Below are positions 24,265-33,341 of a stretch of 37,012 bases of DNA, one piece after another (within the stretch, counting starts at the first letter, position 1; each line of letters begins with the position of its first letter). The translations under genes and the position numbers were made by a program. This DNA comes from Muribaculaceae bacterium. GTDB lineage: Bacteria; Bacillota; Clostridia; Lachnospirales; Lachnospiraceae. The notes under the pieces were generated by a model. That model was given only the letters and a program-made list of their open reading frames with translations, searched no databases and was not told where the DNA came from. The stretch is taken from NCBI GenBank assembly GCA_023666425.1, contig JAMPCA010000014.1, forward strand, positions 1 through 37,012, in the 5' to 3' direction.

Positions 24265-26679
24265 ATGCGGGGGAGAGTGTATTTAAACAACGGATGGCGT
24301 TTTACGGAGCATTTCAGCGAGCGGATTTTTGATGAGGATTATGCGCAAAAAGAGATGGCAGAGGTCAGGCTGCCGCATACCTGTAAGGAAACGCCGCTTC
24401 ACTATTTTGACGAGCAGATCTATCAGATGGTGAGCGGATACCGGAAAGTGATCACAGCGAAAAAAACCTGGAAAGGACGGCGCGTGATCCTTACAGTTGA
24501 CGGTGCGGCCCATGAGAGCGAGGTTTTTCTGAATGGGGAAAAAGTCGGCGGGCATTCCTGCGGATATACGGCCTTTTCCGTTGACCTGTCGGAAAAACTC
24601 CGCTACGGGGAGGAAAATGTTCTGGTGATTAAGGTGGACAGCCGGGAAACGCTTAATATACCGCCGTTCGGCTTCGTTGTGGACTATATGACTTACGGAG
24701 GGATTTATAGGGACGTATATCTGGATATCAAGAATCCCGTTTATCTGCAGGATGTGTTTATCCGTTCCGAGTTTGGAGCAGGGGGTGGAAAAAGGATAGC
24801 GGCGGTTTCTGAAGTGACCCTGAACAAAGGGGCGGAGGGGCTTTCCATCTGCCAGTACATAAAAAAGAAAACGGACGGCGAATACCGCCTGTTAGGCGAA
24901 GAGGCGCTGGAGGCTTCGAAGAAAACGCTGCGTTTTCCGCTGGATTCTGTCAGGCTCTGGAGTACGAAGCATCCGTATCTCTATGAGATTAAGACCGAGC
25001 TGAAACAAAATGGAAAAGTGGTGGACGAAAAGACGGTGACATTTGGATTCCGCAAGGCAGAGTTTCGGGCGGACGGTTTTTACCTGAACGGGAAAAAACT
25101 GAAAATCCGAGGACTGAACCGCCACCAGAGCTATCCGTATGTGGGATATGCCATGCCAAAATCCATGCAGAGGATGGATGCGGATATTCTGAAAAAAGAA
25201 TTAGGGCTGAATGCGGTAAGAACCTCGCATTATCCGCAGTCACATTATTTTCTGGAACGGTGCGACGAGCTTGGGCTTTTGGTTTTCACGGAGATTCCGG
25301 GCTGGCAGCACATCGGTGATGAGGACTGGAAAAAACAGGCGGTGAAAAATGTGCGGGATATGGTGCGGCAGTACCGGAATCATACCTCCATCATACTGTG
25401 GGGCGTGCGCATCAATGAGTCGCGGGACGACGATTCGTTTTATCAAAAGACCAACGCCGCCGCCCATGCCTTAGACCCCTCCAGACCGACCGGGGGTGTG
25501 AGGGCGCACAAAAAGAGCAGGCTTTTGGAGGACGTCTACACATACAATGATTTTGTCCACGACGGAAAGGCCGGGGGCTGCGAAAGGAAAGCAGATGTAA
25601 CGTCTGATATGGACAAGGCGTATCTGGTCAGTGAGTATAACGGGCATATGTATCCGGCCAAGGCTTTTGACTGGGAGGAGCACAGGGCGGAACATGCCAT
25701 CCGCCATGCGAATGTACTCGATGCGGTGGCGGCGGAAAAAGACATTGCGGGAAGCTTCGGCTGGTGCATGTTCGATTACAATACGCATAAGGATTTCGGG
25801 AGCGGGGACAGAATCTGTTACCACGGCGTCATGGACATGTTCCGCAACCCCAAGCTTGCGGCGGACGTATATGCGTGCCAGCAGGAAAAGACGCCGGTGC
25901 TGTCCCTGAGCTCATCCATGGATATCGGGGAGCACCCCGGCTGTAACCGCGGCGACACCTATATTTTCACGAATGCGGACAGCGTGCGGATGTATAAGAA
26001 CGGCGTATTCATCAAAGAGTATACGCAGAGGGATTCCGCGTACCGGCACCTGAAGCACGGCCCGATTCTGATCGATGATTTTATCGGGGATGCGATTGAA
26101 AAAAACGAGAACTTTACCCCCGCGCAGGCCAGGGGCATTAAGGATGCGCTGAATGCAACGGCGAGATACGGTCTTTCCCATCTGCCGAAATCCGTGTATC
26201 TGACCGCGGTAAAAATGATGCTTTTTTACCATATGAAGCCGGAGCAGGCCGTGGAGCTTTACAACCGCTATATCGGAGACTGGGGCGGGGCTTCCACCTC
26301 CTACCGCTTCGATGCAGTGAAAGACAAAAAGGTGGTCAAAAGCATTGTCAAAGAGCCGATGGGTGAGCTGCGGATGGAGGTATGGACAGACCACTGTGAA
26401 CTGACCGAGGGAGATACTTACGATGTGGCGGCAGTCAGGGTCAGAATACTCGACGGGCATGGCAATCAGGCGTATTTCTTTCAGGAACCGATGATTCTGG
26501 AGACGCAGGGGGCGGTGACGGTCATTGGCCCTCCGGTGGCTGCTCTCCCAGGCGGTATGGGGGGAACTTACATAAAGACGACAGGGAAAACGGGAAAGGC
26601 GAAACTGACCATACGCACCCTGCAGACCGCGCCGGTGGAAATTACATTTACCATAAAAAAGGAGAAAAAGCATGAGTGA
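24265..26679 (+). CDS. glycoside hydrolase family 2 (beta-galactosidase-type)
   Basis: This is an 804-residue intracellular GH2 enzyme with no signal peptide. The order is a jelly-roll sugar-binding domain (about 1-160), an Ig-like domain (165-265), a TIM barrel (about 270-545), then C-terminal Ig-like domains of the kind seen in long beta-galactosidases. The predicted acid/base is E385 in WGVRINESR and the predicted nucleophile is E457 in LVSEYNGH. Family members cleave beta-galactosides, beta-glucuronides or beta-mannosides. The GH36 alpha-galactosidase partner suggests galactose-containing glycans. GGAGG precedes the start, and the 3' end overlaps the next gene by eight bases. Exact specificity cannot be read here. 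Confidence 0.9.
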   Translation: MRGRVYLNNGWRFTEHFSERIFDEDYAQKEMAEVRLPHTCKETPLHYFDEQIYQMVSGYRKVITAKKTWKGRRVILTVDGAAHESEVFLNGEKVGGHSCGYTAFSVDLSEKLRYGEENVLVIKVDSRETLNIPPFGFVVDYMTYGGIYRDVYLDIKNPVYLQDVFIRSEFGAGGGKRIAAVSEVTLNKGAEGLSICQYIKKKTDGEYRLLGEEALEASKKTLRFPLDSVRLWSTKHPYLYEIKTELKQNGKVVDEKTVTFGFRKAEFRADGFYLNGKKLKIRGLNRHQSYPYVGYAMPKSMQRMDADILKKELGLNAVRTSHYPQSHYFLERCDELGLLVFTEIPGWQHIGDEDWKKQAVKNVRDMVRQYRNHTSIILWGVRINESRDDDSFYQKTNAAAHALDPSRPTGGVRAHKKSRLLEDVYTYNDFVHDGKAGGCERKADVTSDMDKAYLVSEYNGHMYPAKAFDWEEHRAEHAIRHANVLDAVAAEKDIAGSFGWCMFDYNTHKDFGSGDRICYHGVMDMFRNPKLAADVYACQQEKTPVLSLSSSMDIGEHPGCNRGDTYIFTNADSVRMYKNGVFIKEYTQRDSAYRHLKHGPILIDDFIGDAIEKNENFTPAQARGIKDALNATARYGLSHLPKSVYLTAVKMMLFYHMKPEQAVELYNRYIGDWGGASTSYRFDAVKDKKVVKSIVKEPMGELRMEVWTDHCELTEGDTYDVAAVRVRILDGHGNQAYFFQEPMILETQGAVTVIGPPVAALPGGMGGTYIKTTGKTGKAKLTIRTLQTAPVEITFTIKKEKKHE

Positions 26680-28195
26680 AAAATCAAAAAGCATATTTGG
26701 GAATCCGGTGACGGAAAAAGTCTACCGGAAAGCGGTCGGCACGCAGAAGAAAAATATTAAAAAATTCGGGGACGATTCCCACGCCGATTATCCGCTGACG
26801 CTTGAGAAAAATGCGCATATCGGCGATGCTTTAGGGCTTATGGATGTACGCCTCGGCGAAGCGGGCGTCCGGCCGGACCAAAAGGCGGCAGGGAGTGCGG
26901 ACAGTGCAGATTCCATATTTGACAGAGAAAAGGGGATCATTGTCGGCAATATCCGTATGGGCTTCGGGCATTACCGGATTTCCATGGCAATTGCGTCGGC
27001 GGCAAATTCCATGGGATATGTGCCCTACTGGATGGATTTAAATTCCTATCCCCATACCACCTGCACGAAAGTCATCAGCGCACAGAACGATCTGTATTCG
27101 TTAGGCTCGAGGCTTTCCGGGAAGAGCAGGCTTTTTAATAAACTGGTGTGGGAGCCTTTGAACTACGAGGGATTCCGTAAACTGAGCTATAATGCTTCCG
27201 ACCAGAAAAACGCAGAGCTAATGGCGCCGGTTTACCGCAATGTGCCAAAAGAGATTCCGGTCGTGGCAACGCATGTATGGCCGGCGCAGGCGGCGGTTCA
27301 CGCAGGCATGAAATATGTAGTCAATGCGATTCCGGACAACTGGCCGATGGCGCTCCATCTGGCGGAGGGCAGTCTGCACACGGTGCAGACGCATTACGCA
27401 TATCAGGGATACCGCATTTTAAACGGGATGCAGGGCAGTGATGTATTAGAGCCGATGCCCGATGATGCGCTGTTGTATGTGGGACACTATATCGACCATG
27501 AGCTGGTGAGCAATATCGAAACCGATTGCAGGAGACGTATCAGAAGAAAGGCGGAGAAGAAGCCGGTGCGGTTTTTACTTACGATCGGCGGCGCGGGCGC
27601 GCAGAAAGAAATCTTTTCGGCAATCATCCGTTTCCTGATGCCGGCGATCCGGAAAAAGAAAGCCGTGCTCTATGTCAATGTGGGGGATTACCGCAATGTA
27701 TGGGAGGAGCTGGTCAGAGAGATACCAAAGCTTTCCGCGGTATCGAGGGAGCACTTTAACCAGTGGGATAAAACACAGAAGTTTGCCGAAAAGGCGCTTA
27801 CGGGGGAGCTGTACGGCGTACACGCATTCTGGCACTCAAATATTTTTGAGGCGGTTTACTGTACAAACCTTTTGATGAGAAGCTGCGACGTGCTGGTGAC
27901 GAAGCCGAGCGAGCTTTCCTTCTATCCGGTTCCGAAGCTTTTTATCAAACGTGTCGGCGGACATGAGCAGTGGGGCGCAATCCATTCGGCGGAAATCGGA
28001 GACGGAACGCTGGAATGCAGGGACACAGGGCATACCCTGCAGATGATCCAGCTTTTTATGGGGGAAACCCATCTGCTGACGGACATGTGTGAAAACATTA
28101 TCAAAAATAAAGAAGCCGGGATTTACAACGGCGCATACAGGGTCGTGGAAATGGCAATGGCGGAAAAAAACAGACAGGGGGGAGCGGTATTATGA
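26672..28195 (+). CDS. unrecognised GT-B-like protein in the galactoside operon
   Basis: This 507-residue protein has no signal peptide or clear membrane segment. After a charged N-terminus it has GFGHYRISMAIASAA (about residues 97-111), similar in kind to the glycine/histidine loop of MurG and MGDG-synthase type glycosyltransferases. A middle region contains VVATHVWPAQAAVH, then a second Rossmann-like half with LLTIGGAGAQKEI (about 304-316), and VTKPSELSFYPVPKL plus HEQWGA near the C-terminus, resembling the donor-binding side of GT-B enzymes. I do not recognise a named family. AAGGAG lies inside the GH2 gene, and the four-base overlap with the transporter fixes it in the operon. A glycosyltransferase or phosphorylase role is inferred only. 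Confidence 0.7.
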   Translation: MSEKSKSIFGNPVTEKVYRKAVGTQKKNIKKFGDDSHADYPLTLEKNAHIGDALGLMDVRLGEAGVRPDQKAAGSADSADSIFDREKGIIVGNIRMGFGHYRISMAIASAANSMGYVPYWMDLNSYPHTTCTKVISAQNDLYSLGSRLSGKSRLFNKLVWEPLNYEGFRKLSYNASDQKNAELMAPVYRNVPKEIPVVATHVWPAQAAVHAGMKYVVNAIPDNWPMALHLAEGSLHTVQTHYAYQGYRILNGMQGSDVLEPMPDDALLYVGHYIDHELVSNIETDCRRRIRRKAEKKPVRFLLTIGGAGAQKEIFSAIIRFLMPAIRKKKAVLYVNVGDYRNVWEELVREIPKLSAVSREHFNQWDKTQKFAEKALTGELYGVHAFWHSNIFEAVYCTNLLMRSCDVLVTKPSELSFYPVPKLFIKRVGGHEQWGAIHSAEIGDGTLECRDTGHTLQMIQLFMGETHLLTDMCENIIKNKEAGIYNGAYRVVEMAMAEKNRQGGAVL

Positions 28196-29568
28196 AGCTG
28201 AGGTTAAAAGAAAAAGTATCATATGGTCTGGGTGCAGTCGGAAAGGATATGGTCTATATGTTTTCCGCGAGTTATATCCTGTATTATTATCAGGATATTT
28301 TAGGCGTCAGCGCGATTGCCATGGGACTTATACTGATGGCGGCGCGCGTGTTTGACGCGTTCAACGATCCCATCATGGGGGTTTTGGTGGCAAAGACCAG
28401 GACAAAGTGGGGAAAATTCCGTCCGTGGCTTTTGATTGGAACGATATTAAATGCAGTGATTCTGGTACTCATGTTCGCCGCGCCGCCGTCGCTGGACGGA
28501 AAAGGCTTGGTGGCCTATGCGGCTGTCACCTATATTCTGTGGGGCGTTACTTATACCATGATGGACATTCCGTACTGGTCCATGATACCGGCGTTTACCG
28601 AGGGCGGAAAAGAGAGAGAAGGGTTATCTACGCTGGCGCGTTCCTGCGCGGGCGTCGGTTCGGCGCTGATCACGATCATTACTGTGAAATGTGTGTCCCT
28701 GCTGGGACAGGGAAATGAGCGCGCCGGTTTTCGGATGTTTGCGATTATAATTGCTGTTGTTTTTATTGTATTTATTTTGTGTACCTGTATCAATATCAGG
28801 GAAAAATCCACCGTCGATGTGGAATCCCCGTCGGTCGGCCAGATGTTTCGCGCGCTGATTGAAAACGATCAGGCGATGGCAGTCGTGATTGCGATTGTAC
28901 TGATCAACTGTTCCGTTTATACGACGTCCAACCTTGTGATTTATTTCTTCAAATATGATTTCGGCGGGGCGGACTGGGAGAACGCCTATACGCTGTTCAA
29001 TACATTTGGCGGCGCAATTCAGATTCTTTCCATGATGCTGTTCTTCCCGCTGCTGCGAAAAGTATTCAGCGCGATTAAAGTATTTTATATCAGCTTCGGC
29101 ATGGCGATTGCGGGTTATATCGCCCTTCTTGTCCTTGCCTTTGTCAATATGTCGAGCGTATTTTTGCTGTTTATCCCGGGCTTCTTCATCTTTGCCGCAA
29201 ACGGAATGCTGACGGTGCTTGTAACGGTATTTCTGGCAAATACGGTAGATTACGGCGAGCTGAAAAATAACAGAAGGGACGAGAGCGTGATCTTTTCCAT
29301 GCAGACCTTCGTGGTCAAGCTTGCTTCCGGCGTGGCGGCGCTGATTGCCTCCATCTGCCTGACACTCTGTAACTTAAGCGACGATACGGACGCTGTGGCG
29401 ACGGCGAGCGGCGCGTCGGTAGTCGGGCTTCGCATGACCATGACCGTGATTCCGATCATCGGCCTTTTGATCGCAGTATTTGTTTTCCACAGGAGATTCA
29501 TTCTCACAGAGGAAAAAGTGGAGGAAATCGCAGCGCAGGTAAAAGCAAAGCGGGAGGCAAAAGAATGA
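28192..29568 (+). CDS. GPH-family glycoside:cation symporter
   Basis: This is a 458-residue, twelve-helix permease of the glycoside-pentoside-hexuronide (MelB/XynP-like) group in the major facilitator superfamily. The family loop is visible as RVFDAFNDPIMGVLVAKT then RTKWGKFRPWLLIG (about residues 46-83), and the conserved TYTMMDIPYWSM segment lies near residues 120-135. Members import di- or oligosaccharides with sodium or protons. It starts with an ATGA overlap on the previous gene and ends with the same overlap on the GH36 gene. It very likely supplies the two glycosidases with intact oligosaccharide. Confidence 0.92.
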   Translation: MKLRLKEKVSYGLGAVGKDMVYMFSASYILYYYQDILGVSAIAMGLILMAARVFDAFNDPIMGVLVAKTRTKWGKFRPWLLIGTILNAVILVLMFAAPPSLDGKGLVAYAAVTYILWGVTYTMMDIPYWSMIPAFTEGGKEREGLSTLARSCAGVGSALITIITVKCVSLLGQGNERAGFRMFAIIIAVVFIVFILCTCINIREKSTVDVESPSVGQMFRALIENDQAMAVVIAIVLINCSVYTTSNLVIYFFKYDFGGADWENAYTLFNTFGGAIQILSMMLFFPLLRKVFSAIKVFYISFGMAIAGYIALLVLAFVNMSSVFLLFIPGFFIFAANGMLTVLVTVFLANTVDYGELKNNRRDESVIFSMQTFVVKLASGVAALIASICLTLCNLSDDTDAVATASGASVVGLRMTMTVIPIIGLLIAVFVFHRRFILTEEKVEEIAAQVKAKREAKE

Positions 29569-31991
29569 TTCAAAGACTGGGACAGCTCTTTTTGCTGGAA
29601 ACAAAGCATACGACGTACTGTTTCCGGGTGATGCCGGCCGGACATCTGGAGCATCTTTACTATGGGAGAAAAATCCGTGTGCCGGGAGAGGAATTTGCGG
29701 AAGCGTTAGTGGAGAAACACGCGTTCATGCCGGGGAATACCAACGCATATACCGGTGTGGATACAGATGCAAACACAAAGGCGAACACGGCTTTTTCCCT
29801 CGAAGATCTCCGGCTGGAAATGTCCTCCTACGGCAAAGGGGATATCCGGGAGCCGTTTGTGGAAATCATTCATGGCGACGGCAGTTACACTTCGGATTTT
29901 CTGTTTGAGAAAGCCAGGATAAGCAAAGGGAAGGAGGAATACCGGACCCTGCCCGGCTCCTACGACGAGAGCGGAGAAGTTTCCCACCTTTGTGTTGTTT
30001 TGCGGGATAAGTCCTATCATCTTACGCTGGAGCTGCACTATTACGTCTATGAGGACTGTGACGTGATCACGAGAAGCGCGAAGCTGGTCAATGAGAGCAG
30101 TGAAGAGATAAAGCTGACAAGGCTGATGAGCGCGCAGATGGATTTTGACACGCCGGAGTATGTGTTTACCACATTTACCGGCGCGTGGGCGAGGGAAATG
30201 AAGCGCACGGACGTTCCCCTGCTTTCCGGAAAACATGTGAATGCATCGTATACCGGCACCTCCTCCAGCCGCGCCAATCCCTTTGTGATGCTGAGTAAGG
30301 AACATACCTCCGAGGATTCTGGCGACTGTTATGGCTTCAACTTGATTTACAGCGGCAACCACTATGAGGCGGTGGAGGTGAGCGGGTACGGGAAAACCAG
30401 AATCACACTCGGCATCAATCCGCAGTCTTTTTGCTGTGTGATGGGGGCGGGCGAAAGCTTTGAAGCGCCGGAAGCGGTGATGGCGTATTCCCATGAGGGG
30501 TTTAACGGCATGAGCCAGCACATGCACCGCTTTGTCAGGGAGCATATTGTGCGCGGAACATGGAAGCACAGGGTAAGGCCGGTGCTCTTAAACAGCTGGG
30601 AGGCCTCCTATTTTCAGATCAATGAGCGAAAGCTGCTTGCCCTTGCGAAGGCAGGAAAAGAGGCAGGCATCGAGCTTTTTGTGATGGACGACGGATGGTT
30701 TGGCACAAGAAACGACGATACGCAGGCGCTTGGCGACTGGGAGGTCAACCGCGAGAAGCTGCCGGGCGGTTTATCCGGCCTTGCGGAAAAGATAAAGACG
30801 ATGGGGCTTTCTTTCGGGATCTGGGTAGAGCCGGAGATGGTAAACGTCAACAGCAGGCTGTATGAAAAACATCCGGACTGGACGCTTGCCATACCGGAAA
30901 AACCGCATTCGGAGGGAAGAAACCAGAGGATTCTGGATCTGACGAGAAAAGAGGTGCAGGATTATGTGATTGAGCAGATGAGCCGTGTGTTTTCCGGGGC
31001 GGATATCTCCTATGTAAAATGGGATATGAACCGCACATTTACGGATTATTTTTCATCAGCCCTGCCCCCGGAGCGTCAGGGGGAGACGGCGCACCGTTAC
31101 GTCATGGGTCTGTACCGCTGCATGAAAGAGCTGACGGCGCGTTTTCCGCAGATTTTATTCGAGGGCTGCGCGGCGGGCGGAAACCGTTTTGACCTCGGCA
31201 TTTTATGCTATTTTCCGCAGATATGGGCGAGCGATAATACGGACGCGCTCTGCCGCGCGGAAATTCAGAACGGCTACAGCTACGGGTATCCGATGTCGGT
31301 GGTCGGCGCGCACGTTTCCGTCTGTCCGAACCACCAGACTTTGCGCAATACGCCGCTGGAAACACGCTTTCAGGTGGCGGCCTTTGGAATCTGCGGCTAT
31401 GAGTGCAATTTCTGCGATATGAAGAAAGAAGAACTGGAAGCGGTAAAGGCGCAGATTGCATTGTACAAAGAATGGCGGGACGTATTGCAAAGCGGCTGTT
31501 TTTACCGCGGAAGAACGTTTGCGGACGGCGCGGCCTGCGGCATCCGTCAGTGTGCGGGGAATGTGATGGAATGGACATGCGTATCGCAGGACAAAAAGAA
31601 AGCGGCAGGCTTTGTGATGCAGAAGCTGGTTATACCGAATACGCAGTTTGAATACTATAGGGCGAAGGGGCTTGACCCGGAGCTGAAATATCATTTTTAT
31701 AACCGCGCCTTAAAATATAATGTCAGGGAATTCGGCGACCTTGTCAATACGGTTTCGCCGGTGCATATTAAGAAGGATTCGCTGATGCATGACGTGGTGG
31801 CGAAGTTTGTGAAGATGGACGGCGAGACCGAGGACTGTCATGTGTACGGGGATGCGCTTATGTATGGCGGCGTAAGGCTGAAACAGGCGTTTGCGGCAAC
31901 CGGCTACAGCGGGGAGGTAAGGCATTTCCCGGATTTTGCCTCGCGGCTGTATTTTATGGAGGCCGGGCAGGAAGCAGAGAATTGTTTATAG
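29565..31991 (+). CDS. alpha-galactosidase, glycoside hydrolase family 36
   Basis: This 808-residue enzyme releases alpha-linked galactose from substrates such as melibiose, raffinose or digalactosyl groups. It has the N-terminal beta-supersandwich (about 1-330), a TIM barrel (about 335-690) beginning near RPVLLNSWEASYF, and a C-terminal sheet. The predicted nucleophile is D487 in VKWDMNRTF and the acid/base is D557 in WASDNTDALCR. Their 70-residue spacing agrees with characterised GH36 enzymes. VMDDGWFGTRNDD carries substrate-binding acids. No signal peptide, so it acts inside the cell on imported sugar. It is the last sugar gene in the operon. A metallochaperone-like gene follows after 15 bases with no terminator. 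Confidence 0.94.
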   Translation: MIQRLGQLFLLETKHTTYCFRVMPAGHLEHLYYGRKIRVPGEEFAEALVEKHAFMPGNTNAYTGVDTDANTKANTAFSLEDLRLEMSSYGKGDIREPFVEIIHGDGSYTSDFLFEKARISKGKEEYRTLPGSYDESGEVSHLCVVLRDKSYHLTLELHYYVYEDCDVITRSAKLVNESSEEIKLTRLMSAQMDFDTPEYVFTTFTGAWAREMKRTDVPLLSGKHVNASYTGTSSSRANPFVMLSKEHTSEDSGDCYGFNLIYSGNHYEAVEVSGYGKTRITLGINPQSFCCVMGAGESFEAPEAVMAYSHEGFNGMSQHMHRFVREHIVRGTWKHRVRPVLLNSWEASYFQINERKLLALAKAGKEAGIELFVMDDGWFGTRNDDTQALGDWEVNREKLPGGLSGLAEKIKTMGLSFGIWVEPEMVNVNSRLYEKHPDWTLAIPEKPHSEGRNQRILDLTRKEVQDYVIEQMSRVFSGADISYVKWDMNRTFTDYFSSALPPERQGETAHRYVMGLYRCMKELTARFPQILFEGCAAGGNRFDLGILCYFPQIWASDNTDALCRAEIQNGYSYGYPMSVVGAHVSVCPNHQTLRNTPLETRFQVAAFGICGYECNFCDMKKEELEAVKAQIALYKEWRDVLQSGCFYRGRTFADGAACGIRQCAGNVMEWTCVSQDKKKAAGFVMQKLVIPNTQFEYYRAKGLDPELKYHFYNRALKYNVREFGDLVNTVSPVHIKKDSLMHDVVAKFVKMDGETEDCHVYGDALMYGGVRLKQAFAATGYSGEVRHFPDFASRLYFMEAGQEAENCL

Positions 31992-32006
31992 AACAGGAGG
32001 ATTGAT

Positions 32007-32264
32007 ATGGAAAAGATTACATTGGGGGTAGAGGGAATGGCCTGCGGCATGTGCGAGGCACATGTCAACGAGGCTGTGAGAAATGCGTTTCCGGTAAAAA
32101 AGGTGAGCAGTTCGCATACGAAGAAGCAGACAGTCATAATCGCAGAGAACAATATCCCGGAGCAGGATTTGAAGGACGTGGTTGCAAAGGCCGGTTACAG
32201 TGTTGTGTCGGTGAATTGTGAACCTTATGAAAAGAAGGGGATTTTTTCTGGATTCAGAAGATAA
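32007..32264 (+). CDS. heavy-metal-associated domain protein (CopZ-like)
   Basis: This 85-residue single-domain protein has a ferredoxin-like HMA fold. The metal motif is GMACGMC (C13 and C16) after a short beta strand, the usual site for Cu(I) or other soft metals. The C-terminus ends in a basic GIFSGFRR tail beyond the standard domain. AGGAGG precedes the ATG. It lies 15 bases after the GH36 stop and 57 bases before a TauE/SafE permease, so it is probably translated from the same or a read-through transcript. Pairing with the permease suggests metal or thiol/sulfite handling rather than sugar use. Confidence 0.87.
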   Translation: MEKITLGVEGMACGMCEAHVNEAVRNAFPVKKVSSSHTKKQTVIIAENNIPEQDLKDVVAKAGYSVVSVNCEPYEKKGIFSGFRR

Positions 32265-32321
32265 GCGTATGGGCTGTGTTGTGACAGGGAAAAGATATTT
32301 TTGCGGGCAGGAGGAGTGATC

Positions 32322-33125
32322 ATGGAGTATTTCTGGTACATTGCAGCAGCGCTGGGGGCGGGGATTGGCACTGGTCTGGCCGGGCTTTCCGTTGCCACGG
32401 TGATGGTTCCGGTTCTGATTGTACTGTGTCCGTCTTTTGCGGGGGAGACAGGAGCCTATCATGCCACAACGATCGCCCTGGCTTCTGATATCCTCGGCTC
32501 TGCCGTCACTACAGCTATTTATATCCGCCATAAAAATATTGACCTGAAACGGGGCTGGGTCATGCTGGTCTGCATCGTGGGAATGTGCGTTGCGGGCAGC
32601 TTTGCCGCGTGGTCTGCGGGGAATGTGGTATTGGGAGGTTTTTCCCTCTTTTTAACCTTTTTCATCGGCATCCGCTTTCTGCTCAAACCGGATACCCAGA
32701 AGGAGCAGACGGTGGAAAAGGGGGCGGGGCTTGACCGGAAAGGACTTGCCATCTCCCTGTTTTTCGGACTGACCATCGGTTTTGGGACGGGCTTCGTGGG
32801 TTCCGGCGGCGGAATGATGATGCTGGTGGTATTTACCGCTTTTCTGGGTATGAACCGAAAAGTGGCAGTGGGCACCAGCACCCTGATTATGACGTTTACC
32901 GCGTTGATTGCGTCTGTCAGCCATATGGCAATCGACCCGGCGATTGTGCGGGAGCGGTGGGACGTACTGTTGATCTGCATAGTGACGGCAACGGCGGCAT
33001 CCATTGTTTCTGCCCGCTTTGCAAACAAGGTGAACAGCCGCACGGCAGGGCTGGCGACAGGGGGAATCCTGACGGTGCTGGGGGCTGCCATGCTGATTTT
33101 AAATTACTGGAAGCAGACAGGATAA
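32322..33125 (+). CDS. TauE/SafE (TSUP) family permease
   Basis: This 267-residue membrane protein has about eight helices in two homologous halves, each starting with a glycine-rich motif: AALGAGIGTGLAGLSVATVM at the N-terminus and LTIGFGTGFVGSGGGMMML near residues 145-165. TSUP members export or import sulfite, sulfoacetate and other small organic anions, and some work next to HMA proteins in metal tolerance. The start at 32322 has AGGAGGAG upstream; the frame extends to 32301 without such a site. The substrate is not defined by the sequence. The CopZ-like neighbour is the only contextual clue. Confidence 0.87.
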   Translation: MEYFWYIAAALGAGIGTGLAGLSVATVMVPVLIVLCPSFAGETGAYHATTIALASDILGSAVTTAIYIRHKNIDLKRGWVMLVCIVGMCVAGSFAAWSAGNVVLGGFSLFLTFFIGIRFLLKPDTQKEQTVEKGAGLDRKGLAISLFFGLTIGFGTGFVGSGGGMMMLVVFTAFLGMNRKVAVGTSTLIMTFTALIASVSHMAIDPAIVRERWDVLLICIVTATAASIVSARFANKVNSRTAGLATGGILTVLGAAMLILNYWKQTG

Positions 33126-33138
33126 AATGGATTATCTA

Positions 33139-33168
33139 TTGACAAAAGCAGGCATAAGGGAATATACT
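33139..33168 (+). promoter_or_regulatory. promoter of the alpha/beta hydrolase cluster
   Basis: A perfect TTGACA (33139-33144), an 18-base spacer and TATACT (33163-33168), leaving a leader of about 165 bases before the start at 33342. Confidence 0.78.
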
Positions 33169-33176
33169 AATAAACA

Positions 33177-33192
33177 GTTAGCGGCTACTAAC
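33177..33192. promoter_or_regulatory. operator-like dyad GTTAG-N6-CTAAC, copy 1
   Basis: A 16-bp dyad with perfect five-base arms lies at the expected transcription start. It matches copy 2 at 33223-33238 in 13 of 16 positions. TTAG/CTAA dyads of this type are bound by some MarR/SlyA regulators, but no such gene is in the window. Confidence 0.6.
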
Positions 33193-33222
33193 AAAAGTCA
33201 GCCGCATTTATTAAACCGGTGA

Positions 33223-33238
33223 GTTAGCGAATACTAAC
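33223..33238. promoter_or_regulatory. operator-like dyad GTTAG-N6-CTAAC, copy 2
   Basis: This is a second copy of the dyad in the leader, with its centre 46 bases after that of copy 1. Its right arm touches the hairpin at 33236-33274. Confidence 0.6.
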
Positions 33239-33274
33239 CGTTTTCAGAACAGAGAAGTTTCTGTGGAAACGGTT
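33236..33274 (+). other. stable leader hairpin upstream of hydrolase gene
   Basis: aaccgttt (33236-33243) pairs perfectly with aaacggtt (33267-33274), and inner bases cagaa (33245-33249) pair with ttctg (33259-33263) across an internal loop. No U-tract follows, so it is not a terminator. It may affect mRNA stability or translation. Confidence 0.5.
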
Positions 33275-33341
33275 ACGCTGGAGACAGCAGAACTGGTCTG
33301 CGGTATATTTGAAAAAGAAAAATGCTGGAAGGGGGACGGCT

